From positions 1 to 21,572 of the IMG/VR virus record IMGVR_UViG_3300005264_000837: 21,572 bases of DNA. The stretch is one strand, 5' to 3'. Below are positions 1-8,305 of the stretch, piece by piece. The stretch's first letter is position 1; every line of letters begins with the position of its first letter. A program made the position numbers and the translations under genes. Source of the stretch: a virus. The notes beneath the pieces are model-generated. The model made no database searches, was not told the origin of the DNA, and saw only the letters and a list, made by a program, of their open reading frames with translations.

Positions 1-624
1 GTTGGATTGTTGGGGAAACAGCAAACCAATTTCGCTAATGATTTTGAGTCAAGAATTGAGACTTTAGAGCGAATGATTGAAGATTTGACCGATTGCGATG
101 GATGTTGCTTTTATGCAAATGCTGATAATTTGAGTTTCACGGGTGGAGACATTGGGTATGGTGTTTATTCAAATCCTTTGTTCTTTCAAAATATCCTAAC
201 TCACGGGGCGAACATTACAACGGACGCAACGGGAACGGTATACATAGCACCAAAAAGTGGATGGTATCAAGTTAATTTGATACTTGAAATTGATGTAACG
301 TGGGCGACACCACCCACGCCGTTGTGGGTAAAAATGATGTCAACTTTATTCAGAGCCGGCACGAAATACAAGAATCTTGGCTTTGATGAAAGTTACGCAG
401 AAAAGAACGGATCAGGAACATTGACAAACCAATATCAATATAATTTGGGTGGTTCTTCTGGTGTTTATTTAACGGCTGGCGATAGTTTGGATGTTAGGAT
501 AATATCTAACACAACAACGCCATCAAGCCCCCCGACGACAATTGTATATGGTGGGTTTGATATAACTTATCAATGTGATAAACAGGCAGAAGAAGCGGCA
601 ATAACAAATACTTATGCAATATAA
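1..624 (+). CDS. C1q/jelly-roll-like virion protein, 5' end possibly cut by window edge
   Basis: The reading frame is open to the left edge, so the true start may lie outside; the first possible start inside is a TTG at 7, giving 205 aa. A short helical N-terminus (about residues 1-30) is followed by a beta-rich domain. Segments such as APKSGWYQVNLIL and VYLTAGDSLDVRI have the look of C1q/TNF-like jelly-roll folds, in which a 'sGwY.v' strand and an 'l.aGD.l.v' strand are typical. Such domains in phages usually sit in receptor-binding or decoration proteins. It lies just upstream of a second beta-rich small protein and the terminase genes. The fold call is by eye; the specific role is inference. 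Confidence 0.6.
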   Translation, partial: VGLLGKQQTNFANDFESRIETLERMIEDLTDCDGCCFYANADNLSFTGGDIGYGVYSNPLFFQNILTHGANITTDATGTVYIAPKSGWYQVNLILEIDVTWATPPTPLWVKMMSTLFRAGTKYKNLGFDESYAEKNGSGTLTNQYQYNLGGSSGVYLTAGDSLDVRIISNTTTPSSPPTTIVYGGFDITYQCDKQAEEAAITNTYAI

Positions 625-636
625 AAAGGGCTTAAA

Positions 637-1047
637 ATGGCTTTTGTGAGAGACGAAATAAAAATATATGAAGTACCGGCAATATTCACCCCCGTGGGTC
701 ATACTGACGGGCTTTGTTTATCGACAAAATTAACAATTTCCGATATTTTGGGAGCTTGTAACCCAACGGCAACTTTAGAAATTGTTGGTGTTGATGTGAT
801 TGAAATGAAAAGTTCAGGGAATTTTGCTGATAATGATTCAAGATTATTCTTGAGTTTCACAGACTTTACGGACGCTGGCATTAACAATACATTTTTAACA
901 GGCAACACTTTAAGTTTAGCCGGTGCGAAAGCTACAAATTTAATGATTCCGCAAACAAATATCTATTGTCAATTAGTTGCTGCAGGTGGCACGGCTTATG
1001 ACGGCACGGCAAGACTATATTTTAGAATAAAATTTAGAGTACATTAA
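637..1047 (+). CDS. small beta-rich protein upstream of terminase, unknown function
   Basis: A 136-aa protein starting at ATG with an AAGGG site 6-7 bases upstream, 12 bases after the preceding gene. It is rich in Val, Ile, Thr, Ala and aromatic residues with no transmembrane segment or signal peptide, and ends in an alternating pattern (ARLYFRIKFRVH) typical of a terminal beta strand. I do not recognise a family. Its place beside the C1q-like gene and before the terminase pair suggests a minor virion component, for example a decoration or fibre-associated protein, but this rests on context only. Confidence 0.7.
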   Translation: MAFVRDEIKIYEVPAIFTPVGHTDGLCLSTKLTISDILGACNPTATLEIVGVDVIEMKSSGNFADNDSRLFLSFTDFTDAGINNTFLTGNTLSLAGAKATNLMIPQTNIYCQLVAAGGTAYDGTARLYFRIKFRVH

Positions 1048-1061
1048 AAAAGGAAAACACA

Positions 1062-1577
1062 ATGGTGGAAAAGTCAGGAACTTTGACCCATAAAGGGAAT
1101 CCAAAAACGAATAAATGGAATTTATCGAATTGGAAAAAACATAAGAAATTATTTAAAATAGCCTTTGAAAGTTGTGCAGGGACAACGACAATTTTAAAAC
1201 ATTTGAACGTGGCAAAGGCTTCTTATTATAAAAAACGTAGTGAGGACCCGGAGTTCAAAGAGTTTGTTGATTCTTTAGCGATTCCAAAAGCTGCAAAATT
1301 GGTTGAACTTTCAAAAGAGGCTTTGCCAAGTTTATTGAAACCCAAAAAAGTTTGGTTAAAAAAAGAAGTTTTAGATAAAAATGATAATGTTGTAATGCTA
1401 AGATACCAAAAATATATACAGATTAACACATTTTTATTAGACAGAATTTTAATGACAAACGGACAATTCTCAGGCTTTGTAGGCAACACAACAGACACGA
1501 CAACGAGCTTAGCAGAATTTGCGAAAATATTAGATAAGCAAAATAATTTAGACAATAAAAAAGATAGCAAAAAATGA
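1062..1577 (+). CDS. terS: putative terminase small subunit
   Basis: A 171-aa basic protein directly upstream of the large terminase, with which it shares an ATGA overlap (stop TGA within 1574-1577), a common arrangement for small/large terminase pairs. Residues about 28-65 contain a helix-turn-helix-like stretch (AFESCAGTTTILKHLNVAKASYYKKRSEDPEF), the usual DNA-recognition element of small terminases that binds the packaging site. The C-terminal half is helical and could form the oligomeric ring. A GGAAA site lies about 6-8 bases before the ATG. The call rests on position, size and the HTH look; it could instead be a generic DNA-binding protein. Confidence 0.65.
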   Translation: MVEKSGTLTHKGNPKTNKWNLSNWKKHKKLFKIAFESCAGTTTILKHLNVAKASYYKKRSEDPEFKEFVDSLAIPKAAKLVELSKEALPSLLKPKKVWLKKEVLDKNDNVVMLRYQKYIQINTFLLDRILMTNGQFSGFVGNTTDTTTSLAEFAKILDKQNNLDNKKDSKK

Positions 1578-2878
1578 GATTAAAGGGACTAACACAAATA
1601 CAATATGATTATTTAAACGATGTGAAACACCGTTTTATTATTGTTAGTGCTGGCAGACGTTCCCGAAAAACTCTAATAGCAAAGCATAAAACATTGCAAG
1701 TGGCATTTAATAACTCTGATTTGAGGATTGTACAGGCAGCCCCAACATTTAAACAGGCAAAGAAAATATTCTGGACTGACTTATTGAAAATGACTAAACC
1801 AGTTTGGATGCGAAAACCTGACTTAACAGAACGGACTGTTTTTTTAAAAAATGGTACAACAATTGAGCTGGCTGGACTTGATAACCCTGATAAAATTGAA
1901 GGTTCTAAACTTGATTTTATACATATTTCAGAGTTCCCAAATTGCAAGGAACACGTTTGGGCTCAACACGTTCGTCCGATGTTAGCGGATACTGATTCTT
2001 ATGGATGTGCTATTTTAGATGGAACACCTGAAGGCAGAAATTTTTATTATGACATGGCTTTGGATACTTGTGGTGGGCGAATACCAAAAACTCAACCGAT
2101 GTTGGGAGCTTATGGAGATAATGAAGATTTCCCGGAATGGGCTTTATATACTTGGTTTTCTTCGGACGTTTTAGATAAAAAGGAAATTGCAGCGGTCAAA
2201 AAAGAAGTTGATATACAGACATTTAAACAAGAATATGAGGGATCTTTTGAAGATTTATTTGATGTTGTTTATTATGCTTTTAGTGCTGATAACCACACGA
2301 CGGCTCAATATAGCTCAGGGGCTTTACAAACTTGGTTGTGCTTTGATTTTAACGTAAATCCAATGACGTGTGTAATCAACCAAAAATTAGGGGATGGTAA
2401 ATGGTATGCTATAAAAGAATTTGTACATCCATCAAGCAACACGAAAAGAACCGGCTTAATGATACGGGATTGGTTAGTTGAAAACGGTTTCCCCCCTTGG
2501 CTTGGTCTTACTGGCGATTACTCAGGGAATTCAGATAAAACAAGTGCAACCTATACGGATTGGATTATTTTAAAAGACATTTTCCCAGAATATAAAGAGC
2601 ATAGGGCGATTGTAACAAAGTCTTTAAAAAATAGGGTCAATGCTTTAAATAGCAAAATGCAACCAATGGAAGGCGAACCAACGCAATTTATAAACCCGAA
2701 AATATGTCCTGAATTAAACAAGGGCTTGAATAGATTAAGAGTTGATACGAGTGCCAAAAGATTTGCGTTTGATGTTGGTGGGCGTGTCGATTACTCACAT
2801 ATTACAGACTGTTTGGATTACCATGCTTTTAATGTTGAAAATCCATTATTAAATAGAATAACTACAACAATAGGATAA
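1574..2878 (+). CDS. terL: terminase large subunit, DNA-packaging ATPase and nuclease
   Basis: A 434-aa protein with both domains of a phage packaging motor. The N-terminal ATPase has a Walker A-like GRRSRKT at residues 27-33 (the second glycine is Arg, but K32-T33 are kept), a Walker B-like strand LDFIHISE ending in the likely catalytic E120, and a coupling motif LDGTPEG at 148-154. The C-terminal RNase H-like nuclease shows the expected acidic residues: D258 in CFDFNVNP, D315 in GLTGDYSGN, and D406/D412 in RVDYSHITDCLDY. It powers DNA entry through the portal, encoded next, and cuts the concatemer. Length is normal for the family. Confidence 0.95.
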   Translation: MRLKGLTQIQYDYLNDVKHRFIIVSAGRRSRKTLIAKHKTLQVAFNNSDLRIVQAAPTFKQAKKIFWTDLLKMTKPVWMRKPDLTERTVFLKNGTTIELAGLDNPDKIEGSKLDFIHISEFPNCKEHVWAQHVRPMLADTDSYGCAILDGTPEGRNFYYDMALDTCGGRIPKTQPMLGAYGDNEDFPEWALYTWFSSDVLDKKEIAAVKKEVDIQTFKQEYEGSFEDLFDVVYYAFSADNHTTAQYSSGALQTWLCFDFNVNPMTCVINQKLGDGKWYAIKEFVHPSSNTKRTGLMIRDWLVENGFPPWLGLTGDYSGNSDKTSATYTDWIILKDIFPEYKEHRAIVTKSLKNRVNALNSKMQPMEGEPTQFINPKICPELNKGLNRLRVDTSAKRFAFDVGGRVDYSHITDCLDYHAFNVENPLLNRITTTIG

Positions 2879-2885
2879 AAAATAT

Positions 2886-4571
2886 ATGGCTTATGCTGGC
2901 AGTACTTGGGATGATGTGATAAACAAAAGAACCCACGACCCCGACGGGCGAGTGAATTCATCATATTACGAATTTGCTTATAAAGATAGTTTGTTCGCAA
3001 CTTGGCAATACACACCATTTAAATTGGATATTGCTGAAATGTCATATCAAAAAGCAATGGCAGTTTTCGGTCAAACTGGTCAAACGGCAGAAGAGGCACG
3101 CCGGGAGTTGTTGTATCAATACCTTAAATATAGCAACTTTAGCAGTACAAAACAAGACGACGTCATTAAATCAATGTTCCCAACATTACCAACATCAAAT
3201 AGTTTTGTGAATAGGATCATTAAAAACATTGCAAATATTTATATCAATATGCCTTTGCGTAGCTATGAAGGCAACGGAACGGAATTGCTTGAAGAAACAT
3301 TAACAGAAGCCTCCTATAATTCGACAATGTTGAACACTTACAGAAAAGCCAAATTAAATGGAGAATGTTTGGTAAGACCACGGATAAGACGTGGGAAATT
3401 AACATATCAAATATTGACACCTGAGAGTTATCGAGTCACTAAAGACGAACACGGGAATATTTTAGAGTACTGGCGACCGTATTATGAATACGTTGTTAGT
3501 TTGTCGGGTGTTTCGGAATCAAAGCTAAGATTTGAAGTTTGGACATTGGAAGAATTCAAGATTTTAGATGGTGAAGACGAACATTTAAAACCGATAAAAT
3601 TCACGCAAAAAACCCAAAGAATTGACACAACAACAAACGGGATAATTGAAACGGAAAATGAATATACATCGTTCCCGAATCCGTACAAAGATTATAAAGG
3701 GAATCCAATAATTCCAATTGCTATTTTAAACTTTAGTCAAAACGATGACGACGGCACGGAAGAATCAAAAGACAATTACGAATTAGTCAAAACTCAATTA
3801 GAATCTAATTTAATGGATTTCATAACTAAAGAAAACTACATATATAATTCTATTGGATTTTGGGTTATGATGAATATAGACATGGAAAACTCAAATATCC
3901 CAATTGGTAATTCACGTGGAATTGTTATGCAAGGCGTTCAGGAACCCGTTGAAGGTGGGAATGCAATGCCAAGTATTGAACACGTTACAGCCGATGGGGT
4001 TTATAATGAATTGATTGAAGCTAATAAAACAGTATTAACGCAACGGATGAGAGACGCTGGACTTCCTGAGTCAATGGTTTCACAAAACCCCGGGATTGCG
4101 GCGTCAGGTGCTGCAATGCAAATTGATTGGAGGGAATTAATTGAGACCAGAAAAGAAGATTATGGAGTTTTAAAAAGGTTTGAAAATGAGTTAATAAATT
4201 TAACTGCAATGTTTTTGAATTTTGATAGTGCAAGTACTTTAAAAGGTAAATTTAAAAGTGAGATTATTGTTACCATTGACTACGTTGAACAATCGTTCAA
4301 TGATTGGGCTGAAAAGAAAGAATCAAACGATTACAAACGCCGTAACGGCTTAATTACCGTAAAAGAATATGTTGAACAAATGGCAGGGGTTGACACAATT
4401 TTAGATGATGACGAGGCAATTGAATATATGAATAATAATATTAACAAATTTGAAGGGGTTAAAAGCAATGACAGCGAAGGAACAGGAACAGAAACAATCG
4501 GATTTGATGAATCTGACACAAAGCAAACAATTAACGCAGAACAATCGGAAGGGCTTACAAGCTCTAAATGA
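2886..4571 (+). CDS. portal protein
   Basis: A 561-aa protein immediately after the large terminase, the standard place for the portal. It carries typical features of SPP1/HK97-type portals: an N-terminal region reading FVNRIIKNIANIYINMPLRSY, a clip/wing segment with ILTPESYRVTKDEHGN and YWRPYYEYV, PNPYKDYKGNPIIPIAIL, and a helical C-terminal half with a QMRDAGLPESMVSQNPGIAASGAAMQ-like stretch near residues 383-412. The portal forms the dodecameric ring at one capsid vertex, docks the terminase and later the neck. The last about 35 residues are polar and low in complexity, and their DNA is shared with another gene in a different frame. Confidence 0.88.
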   Translation: MAYAGSTWDDVINKRTHDPDGRVNSSYYEFAYKDSLFATWQYTPFKLDIAEMSYQKAMAVFGQTGQTAEEARRELLYQYLKYSNFSSTKQDDVIKSMFPTLPTSNSFVNRIIKNIANIYINMPLRSYEGNGTELLEETLTEASYNSTMLNTYRKAKLNGECLVRPRIRRGKLTYQILTPESYRVTKDEHGNILEYWRPYYEYVVSLSGVSESKLRFEVWTLEEFKILDGEDEHLKPIKFTQKTQRIDTTTNGIIETENEYTSFPNPYKDYKGNPIIPIAILNFSQNDDDGTEESKDNYELVKTQLESNLMDFITKENYIYNSIGFWVMMNIDMENSNIPIGNSRGIVMQGVQEPVEGGNAMPSIEHVTADGVYNELIEANKTVLTQRMRDAGLPESMVSQNPGIAASGAAMQIDWRELIETRKEDYGVLKRFENELINLTAMFLNFDSASTLKGKFKSEIIVTIDYVEQSFNDWAEKKESNDYKRRNGLITVKEYVEQMAGVDTILDDDEAIEYMNNNINKFEGVKSNDSEGTGTETIGFDESDTKQTINAEQSEGLTSSK

Positions 4572-4665
4572 TTTAGTTCACTTACAAGTAGCTAAAATCA
4601 AAGTTCTGGAAAAGAAAATGGATGAAATAACTAAAGAAATTAAACCAAAAAAGGGTAAAAAATAA
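4468..4665 (+). CDS. small coiled-coil protein overlapping the portal end
   Basis: A 65-aa product beginning MTAKEQEQ. A TTG eighteen bases upstream would lengthen it, but the ATG at 4468 has a GAAGGGG site at normal distance and is preferred. Its first 104 bases overlap the portal 3' end in another frame; its stop overlaps the scaffold ATG (TAATG at 4663-4667). The protein is highly charged and Gln/Lys/Leu-rich, with a likely coiled coil over residues 15-55 and a Lys-rich tail (KPKKGKK). No family is recognised. Position between portal and scaffold suggests a capsid-assembly or DNA-associated minor protein. Confidence 0.65.
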   Translation: MTAKEQEQKQSDLMNLTQSKQLTQNNRKGLQALNDLVHLQVAKIKVLEKKMDEITKEIKPKKGKK

Positions 4666-5303
4666 TGTCAGAACCAATCCCAATTCCAAAGGTCGAGCCA
4701 AAAGTTGACGGGAATAGTTTAGAAAATGCTGATAATTCGACATTGTTGGCAGAAATTGCAAAGCTACGTACTGAAAATGCAAACAGGCGTGTTAAAAGTG
4801 CCGAAGTTGCAAAGGAAAACGAAGATATTAATTTGAAATATAGCGAATTGATGTCAAAAATTAATGAAGAAACCGACGCAAAAAAGCTGGAGGCTGAAAT
4901 GCAATTAAAAAAAGATGGTGAGTTTGAAGCCCTGTTAAAGTCCAAAGAAAATGATTTTCTTTCAATGGCTGAAACTAATGAAAAATTAACAGCTCAGAAC
5001 TTGGCATTATTGGAATTTCAAAATGAAGTTATTGAAACGAAATTAGAATTAATTCAAGATGACGAATTACGTGAAATTTTAAAAGAAACCAAAAACATAA
5101 AGTTGATCAATAAAACTTTAGAAATGCAAACGAACACACAAAAAAACTCAATAGGTGCAAATGATTCGGGTAAGACACCCAAAGATTACACAAATTTTAA
5201 TCTTGATGATTGGAATAATTTGGCAACAACAGACCCGGCTGGTTTTCAATCTTTGATGGAAAAAGAAGAATATCAGAAGGCATTTATGAAAATACGTAAT
5301 TAA
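4665..5303 (+). CDS. putative capsid scaffolding protein
   Basis: A 212-aa acidic protein placed directly before the major capsid gene, which is where scaffolds are encoded. It is dominated by heptad-like charged helices (about residues 22-140), including repeated Glu/Lys/Leu runs such as LLAEIAKLRTENANRR, followed by a flexible Asn/Ser/Thr segment and a short C-terminal helix containing DPAGFQSLMEKEEYQKAF, the type of helical tail that contacts the capsid protein. Scaffolds guide procapsid assembly and then leave or are degraded. No protease motif is visible here. Start overlaps the stop of the small coiled-coil gene, implying translational coupling. Confidence 0.65.
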   Translation: MSEPIPIPKVEPKVDGNSLENADNSTLLAEIAKLRTENANRRVKSAEVAKENEDINLKYSELMSKINEETDAKKLEAEMQLKKDGEFEALLKSKENDFLSMAETNEKLTAQNLALLEFQNEVIETKLELIQDDELREILKETKNIKLINKTLEMQTNTQKNSIGANDSGKTPKDYTNFNLDDWNNLATTDPAGFQSLMEKEEYQKAFMKIRN

Positions 5304-5326
5304 TAACTAAACAGGAATAAAAAATT

Positions 5327-6301
5327 ATGGCAACAATTATTTCTCCCCTTTTGTACGAACCGTTTGTACAACAGGCATTGATATCAACTCCAAATCTTAT
5401 AAGCATGGGATTTGTAGATATTGACACGGCTTTCGATATGGCTGAGGGTGATTTTACAAAAGTCCCTTATCATAATAAACTCACAAGCGTTTCGGCAAAC
5501 AATAACATTGAAGCGGGAACAACCCTGACACCGACTGAAGTTGATGACTTTGAAATCCAAGGCGTCACAATCAGGCGTGGTGATTCTCAGTACGAGACAC
5601 AAGTTGATGCCTCAAGGCGTGGCAGTTCTGCACTTCTTGGCATTAAATCACAAGTTCCACAGGTTGCAATGGATTATATGCAAGATGATTTAGTTGCAAC
5701 AATTAACGGTGCTTTTGATACTGGTGGGGCTTTGGCTTCAACTAATACGGTTGACATAACCAGCATCGGCGATGGTACTCCAGAGCTACAAAGAGTTGAT
5801 TCTGCGGTTGAACAAGTTATGGGTGAAAATGGCAGAGATATTACAGGATATATTGTTAATTCAAAAACTGAATCTGATTTAAAGGCAATTGGATTGGTTG
5901 AATATGTAAACGCCGGTACTTTTGGCGAAAACATATTATACAATGGAAGAATCCCAACGTACAACGGACGCCCTTTACTTGTGAATAATACACTATGTGC
6001 CGTTGACACAACCACAACCCCCGACCAATATGCAATTTATGCAGTTGGTGGAAAACCATTTTGGATATCCCGACAATTAGGGTTGAATATTAAAGAAGAT
6101 AATAATATTCTCATCGGTGGTGGAAAAGACTACTTTGCATGGTATCAATTCTTCGGCGCTGGTGTTAAAGGCGTTTCATATACAGGGACTGCACAACCTT
6201 CGGCTGCAACCTTGGCAACTGTTGGAAATTGGTCTAAAAAGTGGGCTACAAAGGACATTAAAATAGTAAAGATTATTACTAATAAATTAGCGAGTGCATA
6301 A
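5327..6301 (+). CDS. major capsid protein (HK97-like fold likely)
   Basis: A 324-aa protein after the scaffold gene with a GGAAT site before the ATG. The N-terminal region (LLYEPFVQQALISTPNLISMGFV, DFTKVPYHNKL) and the later stretches TLTPTEVDDFEIQ, a helix around ALLGIKSQVPQVAMDYMQDDLVATINGAF (about residues 103-130) and YIVNSKTESDLKAIGL are characteristic of capsid proteins of this class: E-loop strands, spine helix and a P-domain/A-domain core. There is no long N-terminal delta domain, which fits a separate scaffold gene. The stop shares its last base with the ATG of the next gene. Assignment is from position, length and pattern. Confidence 0.8.
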   Translation: MATIISPLLYEPFVQQALISTPNLISMGFVDIDTAFDMAEGDFTKVPYHNKLTSVSANNNIEAGTTLTPTEVDDFEIQGVTIRRGDSQYETQVDASRRGSSALLGIKSQVPQVAMDYMQDDLVATINGAFDTGGALASTNTVDITSIGDGTPELQRVDSAVEQVMGENGRDITGYIVNSKTESDLKAIGLVEYVNAGTFGENILYNGRIPTYNGRPLLVNNTLCAVDTTTTPDQYAIYAVGGKPFWISRQLGLNIKEDNNILIGGGKDYFAWYQFFGAGVKGVSYTGTAQPSAATLATVGNWSKKWATKDIKIVKIITNKLASA

Positions 6302-6720
6302 TGAAAATAAAAATGATAATACCGGCTTTGTTTGGCATTATGCTTTTGATTGGTTTGGTTAATGCCGAAACCTTTAATAGTATTGAGCCGACAGATTTGG
6401 CAGCGGGTGACACCGTCACGGCAACGAGTGGAAATATGTACATCGAAGATGCTGAATGGATTTGGATTACGACTCACGTTGTTAATACAAATTCTGCAAA
6501 TGTCACAATGTTGACACAAGGTTATTACGACGGTACTTGGGCGACAATGGATAGCGTTCTATTCACCGATAGTACAACCGTATTTGATAGAATGATACGG
6601 AATAATGACACAAATCGAGTAGGAGCGACCGATAGAGTTAGAACTGTATTAACAGTTGGTTCTAACGGCGATTCCACAGCACAGATTCAATATTTCCAAA
6701 ACATAGAAATTAGGGAATAA
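6301..6720 (+). CDS. protein with Sec signal peptide between capsid and connector genes
   Basis: A 139-aa protein overlapping the capsid stop by one base. Its N-terminus is a clear export signal: positive MKIKM, a hydrophobic core of about 15 residues (IIPALFGIMLLIGL) and a VNA cleavage-like site near residue 22. The mature part of about 117 residues is Thr/Asn/Asp-rich and looks all-beta (WIWITTHVVNT, TMLTQGYYDGTWATM, IQYFQNIEIRE), resembling a small decoration or adhesion domain. Position would fit a head decoration protein, but a cleavable signal peptide is not expected for one assembled in the cytoplasm. It may act in the envelope of the infected cell or be a virion protein with a hydrophobic anchor. 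A second start at 6313 is possible. Confidence 0.7.
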   Translation: MKIKMIIPALFGIMLLIGLVNAETFNSIEPTDLAAGDTVTATSGNMYIEDAEWIWITTHVVNTNSANVTMLTQGYYDGTWATMDSVLFTDSTTVFDRMIRNNDTNRVGATDRVRTVLTVGSNGDSTAQIQYFQNIEIRE

Positions 6721-6723
6721 ACA

Positions 6724-7134
6724 ATGGCAACTTTGGATAGTTTAAGAGCTGATCCAGACGTAATGCGACAAGGCAACGACGATAACCCCGAAATTCAGGG
6801 GTTATCCGATGCCGATTTGGTTGTCTTGAATTTGGAATCAGCACAAGCAATATTAAAAAAGGACTTGAAGGCTTCAATAAATGCATATGAAGATAGCACT
6901 TCAATTGATACGGTATTGGATCAAATTGTTGACAAATATGAAGAATGTTTACAGCTGGCTTTGATGTATTTGCAATTAAAAGTTATGTATCAACAAGACT
7001 ATGAAATTGACTCAAAAAACTCACATAGGTTTGATACTTATGCAAGGCTATATGATGACGAAAAGGCATTATTCACAAATTACAAACTTTCAAGCCGTTC
7101 GAATACAAGAATGGTCAATTTCTTAAGGGGTTAA
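6724..7134 (+). CDS. putative head-tail connector (adaptor) protein
   Basis: A 136-aa mostly helical acidic protein, two genes downstream of the capsid gene, where the gp6/gp15-type head-tail adaptor is normally found. Helices are predicted by eye over DLVVLNLESAQAILKKDLKASINAY and DTVLDQIVDKYEECLQLALMYLQLKVMYQQDY, followed by an extended C-terminal tail ending in RMVNFLRG. Adaptors of this kind form a ring under the portal. There are no catalytic motifs. The assignment rests on gene order and helical composition, so a different neck role is possible. Confidence 0.55.
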   Translation: MATLDSLRADPDVMRQGNDDNPEIQGLSDADLVVLNLESAQAILKKDLKASINAYEDSTSIDTVLDQIVDKYEECLQLALMYLQLKVMYQQDYEIDSKNSHRFDTYARLYDDEKALFTNYKLSSRSNTRMVNFLRG

Positions 7135-7135
7135 T

Positions 7136-7696
7136 TTGGGAACTTTTAACAAATCATTTACGGATTTAATTGTCGGTGAATTTCAGGACAAAATGACCGA
7201 CACAAAAGCCAAAAAGCAAATTAAACTTTTGGCAGAAGATTTAAATCAATTTATGATAAATAGAATATTATTAGGGCGTGATATTGATAATAGGATATTC
7301 AAACCATTATCAAAAGGTTACACCAAAACAAAACGCCGTTTTATTACTGGCAATATCGGGAAATCCAAAAGTTTAAAAAAGATTTTCAAGCAAAGAGTTA
7401 ATAAATACCGTGCTAAAAATGTCCCAAACTTTATAAGATTATCAGGGCGCTTATTAAAAGCGATCCGTTCAAAAGTTAAATCTTTTCGGGTTTTGTCAGG
7501 TGGGAAGGGCATAATGTACTCAATTGAGTTTTCAATTTTAGATAGCCAACAAGAAAAGGCGGAATGGGTTACAACTGGTGGAAAATCTAAAAAACGCCGT
7601 GAGTTTTTCGGACTTGGCAGAGCCGAAAGCCTAAAGAAGAAACAAAAAGAGATTATCAATGCAAGATTAAGCAAAATTTTTAAAACTTTTAAGTGA
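7136..7696 (+). CDS. putative neck/tail-completion protein (HK97-gp10 or virion-morphogenesis type)
   Basis: A 186-aa strongly basic protein starting at TTG. The start is supported by an AAGGGG ribosome binding site (7125-7130) five bases before the TTG, with the preceding stop lying between them; no suitable ATG exists nearby. The N-terminal helix (LAEDLNQFMINRI), the Lys/Arg-rich loop around residues 60-100 (YTKTKRRFITG, FKQRVNKYRAKN) and the LSGRLLKAIRS segment resemble phage virion-morphogenesis or HK97-gp10-like proteins that sit at the head-tail joint or at the tail end. The C-terminus is also Lys-rich. Family placement is tentative. Confidence 0.55.
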   Translation: MGTFNKSFTDLIVGEFQDKMTDTKAKKQIKLLAEDLNQFMINRILLGRDIDNRIFKPLSKGYTKTKRRFITGNIGKSKSLKKIFKQRVNKYRAKNVPNFIRLSGRLLKAIRSKVKSFRVLSGGKGIMYSIEFSILDSQQEKAEWVTTGGKSKKRREFFGLGRAESLKKKQKEIINARLSKIFKTFK

Positions 7697-7703
7697 GATT
7701 GAA

Positions 7704-7892
7704 ATGGCATTTGGAGTTATAGAAAAAACGTTGTATCCAATTTGCAAAACTTGTATAATGGTAAAATGTACAAAGTTGGATTATTTAACGGTAACATATG
7801 AAGTTGCCGGGAATGATGCGATTATGAAATCATTTTGTAGTATTTTACAAAAAAGTAAAAGTGTAACAATAAAAAATTTTGGGGATAAATGA
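7704..7892 (+). CDS. small conserved-looking protein of the neck region, unknown function
   Basis: A 62-aa product between the basic neck protein and the probable tail terminator, overlapping the latter by four bases (ATGA at 7889-7892). It contains four cysteines, including a CKTC pair near residues 14-17 and later single cysteines, and short beta-like segments (LDYLTVTYEVAG, SVTIKNFG). The CXXC could bind metal but there is no complete four-ligand pattern with usual spacing. No transmembrane segment. I do not recognise it. Confidence 0.6.
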   Translation: MAFGVIEKTLYPICKTCIMVKCTKLDYLTVTYEVAGNDAIMKSFCSILQKSKSVTIKNFGDK

Positions 7893-8305
7893 CAACGGTA
7901 ACAACTATTAGTTTAGGCGTTAAAAACTTTGTAGAGTCTGCACTTGGTTCGGGCTGGGATTACGTAACTTTATTGGGTGTGGCTTCATTGGATTCGGCGA
8001 AGGATAAAAAGTCCACAAAATCAACTAAAACGGCTTTTATAACTATATTAGATGACAGCCCTGAGAGTTACCACGTTAACCAAACGCCAGCACTAAGGGA
8101 ATATAAATTTATTGTTTGGTTAACAGATTCAAGCGATATGGAAACCCACCAATTAACACTTAAAAACGCCTTTGATTCAAAACAAGAGACAATGTTCACG
8201 GTTACCGGCTCAGGGAATTTCGGACTTATGGACGTTGGAGGCGAACATATACACGATGATACATATTCTTACTATCAACAAAATATTACAGTATTGGGGA
8301 ATTGA
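7889..8305 (+). CDS. putative tail terminator / tail completion protein
   Basis: A 138-aa protein in the slot where tail terminator proteins occur, between neck proteins and tail tube. Its pattern, an N-terminal helix (LGVKNFVESALG), beta strands (TAFITILDD, YKFIVWLTDS), a middle helix with METHQLTLKNAFDS, and C-terminal strands ending in YSYYQQNITVLGN, matches the alpha/beta layout of lambda gpU-like terminators, which cap the tail tube and join it to the head. The tail tube gene would normally follow directly; here two other genes intervene. The call is from context and secondary-structure look only. Confidence 0.5.
   Translation: MTTVTTISLGVKNFVESALGSGWDYVTLLGVASLDSAKDKKSTKSTKTAFITILDDSPESYHVNQTPALREYKFIVWLTDSSDMETHQLTLKNAFDSKQETMFTVTGSGNFGLMDVGGEHIHDDTYSYYQQNITVLGN

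Noticed and set aside
7741-7790. Promoter-like TTGTATAAT inside the 62-aa gene
   Set aside because: It lies inside a coding frame in the middle of an operon, without a good -35 at the proper distance, and AT-rich DNA produces such matches by chance.
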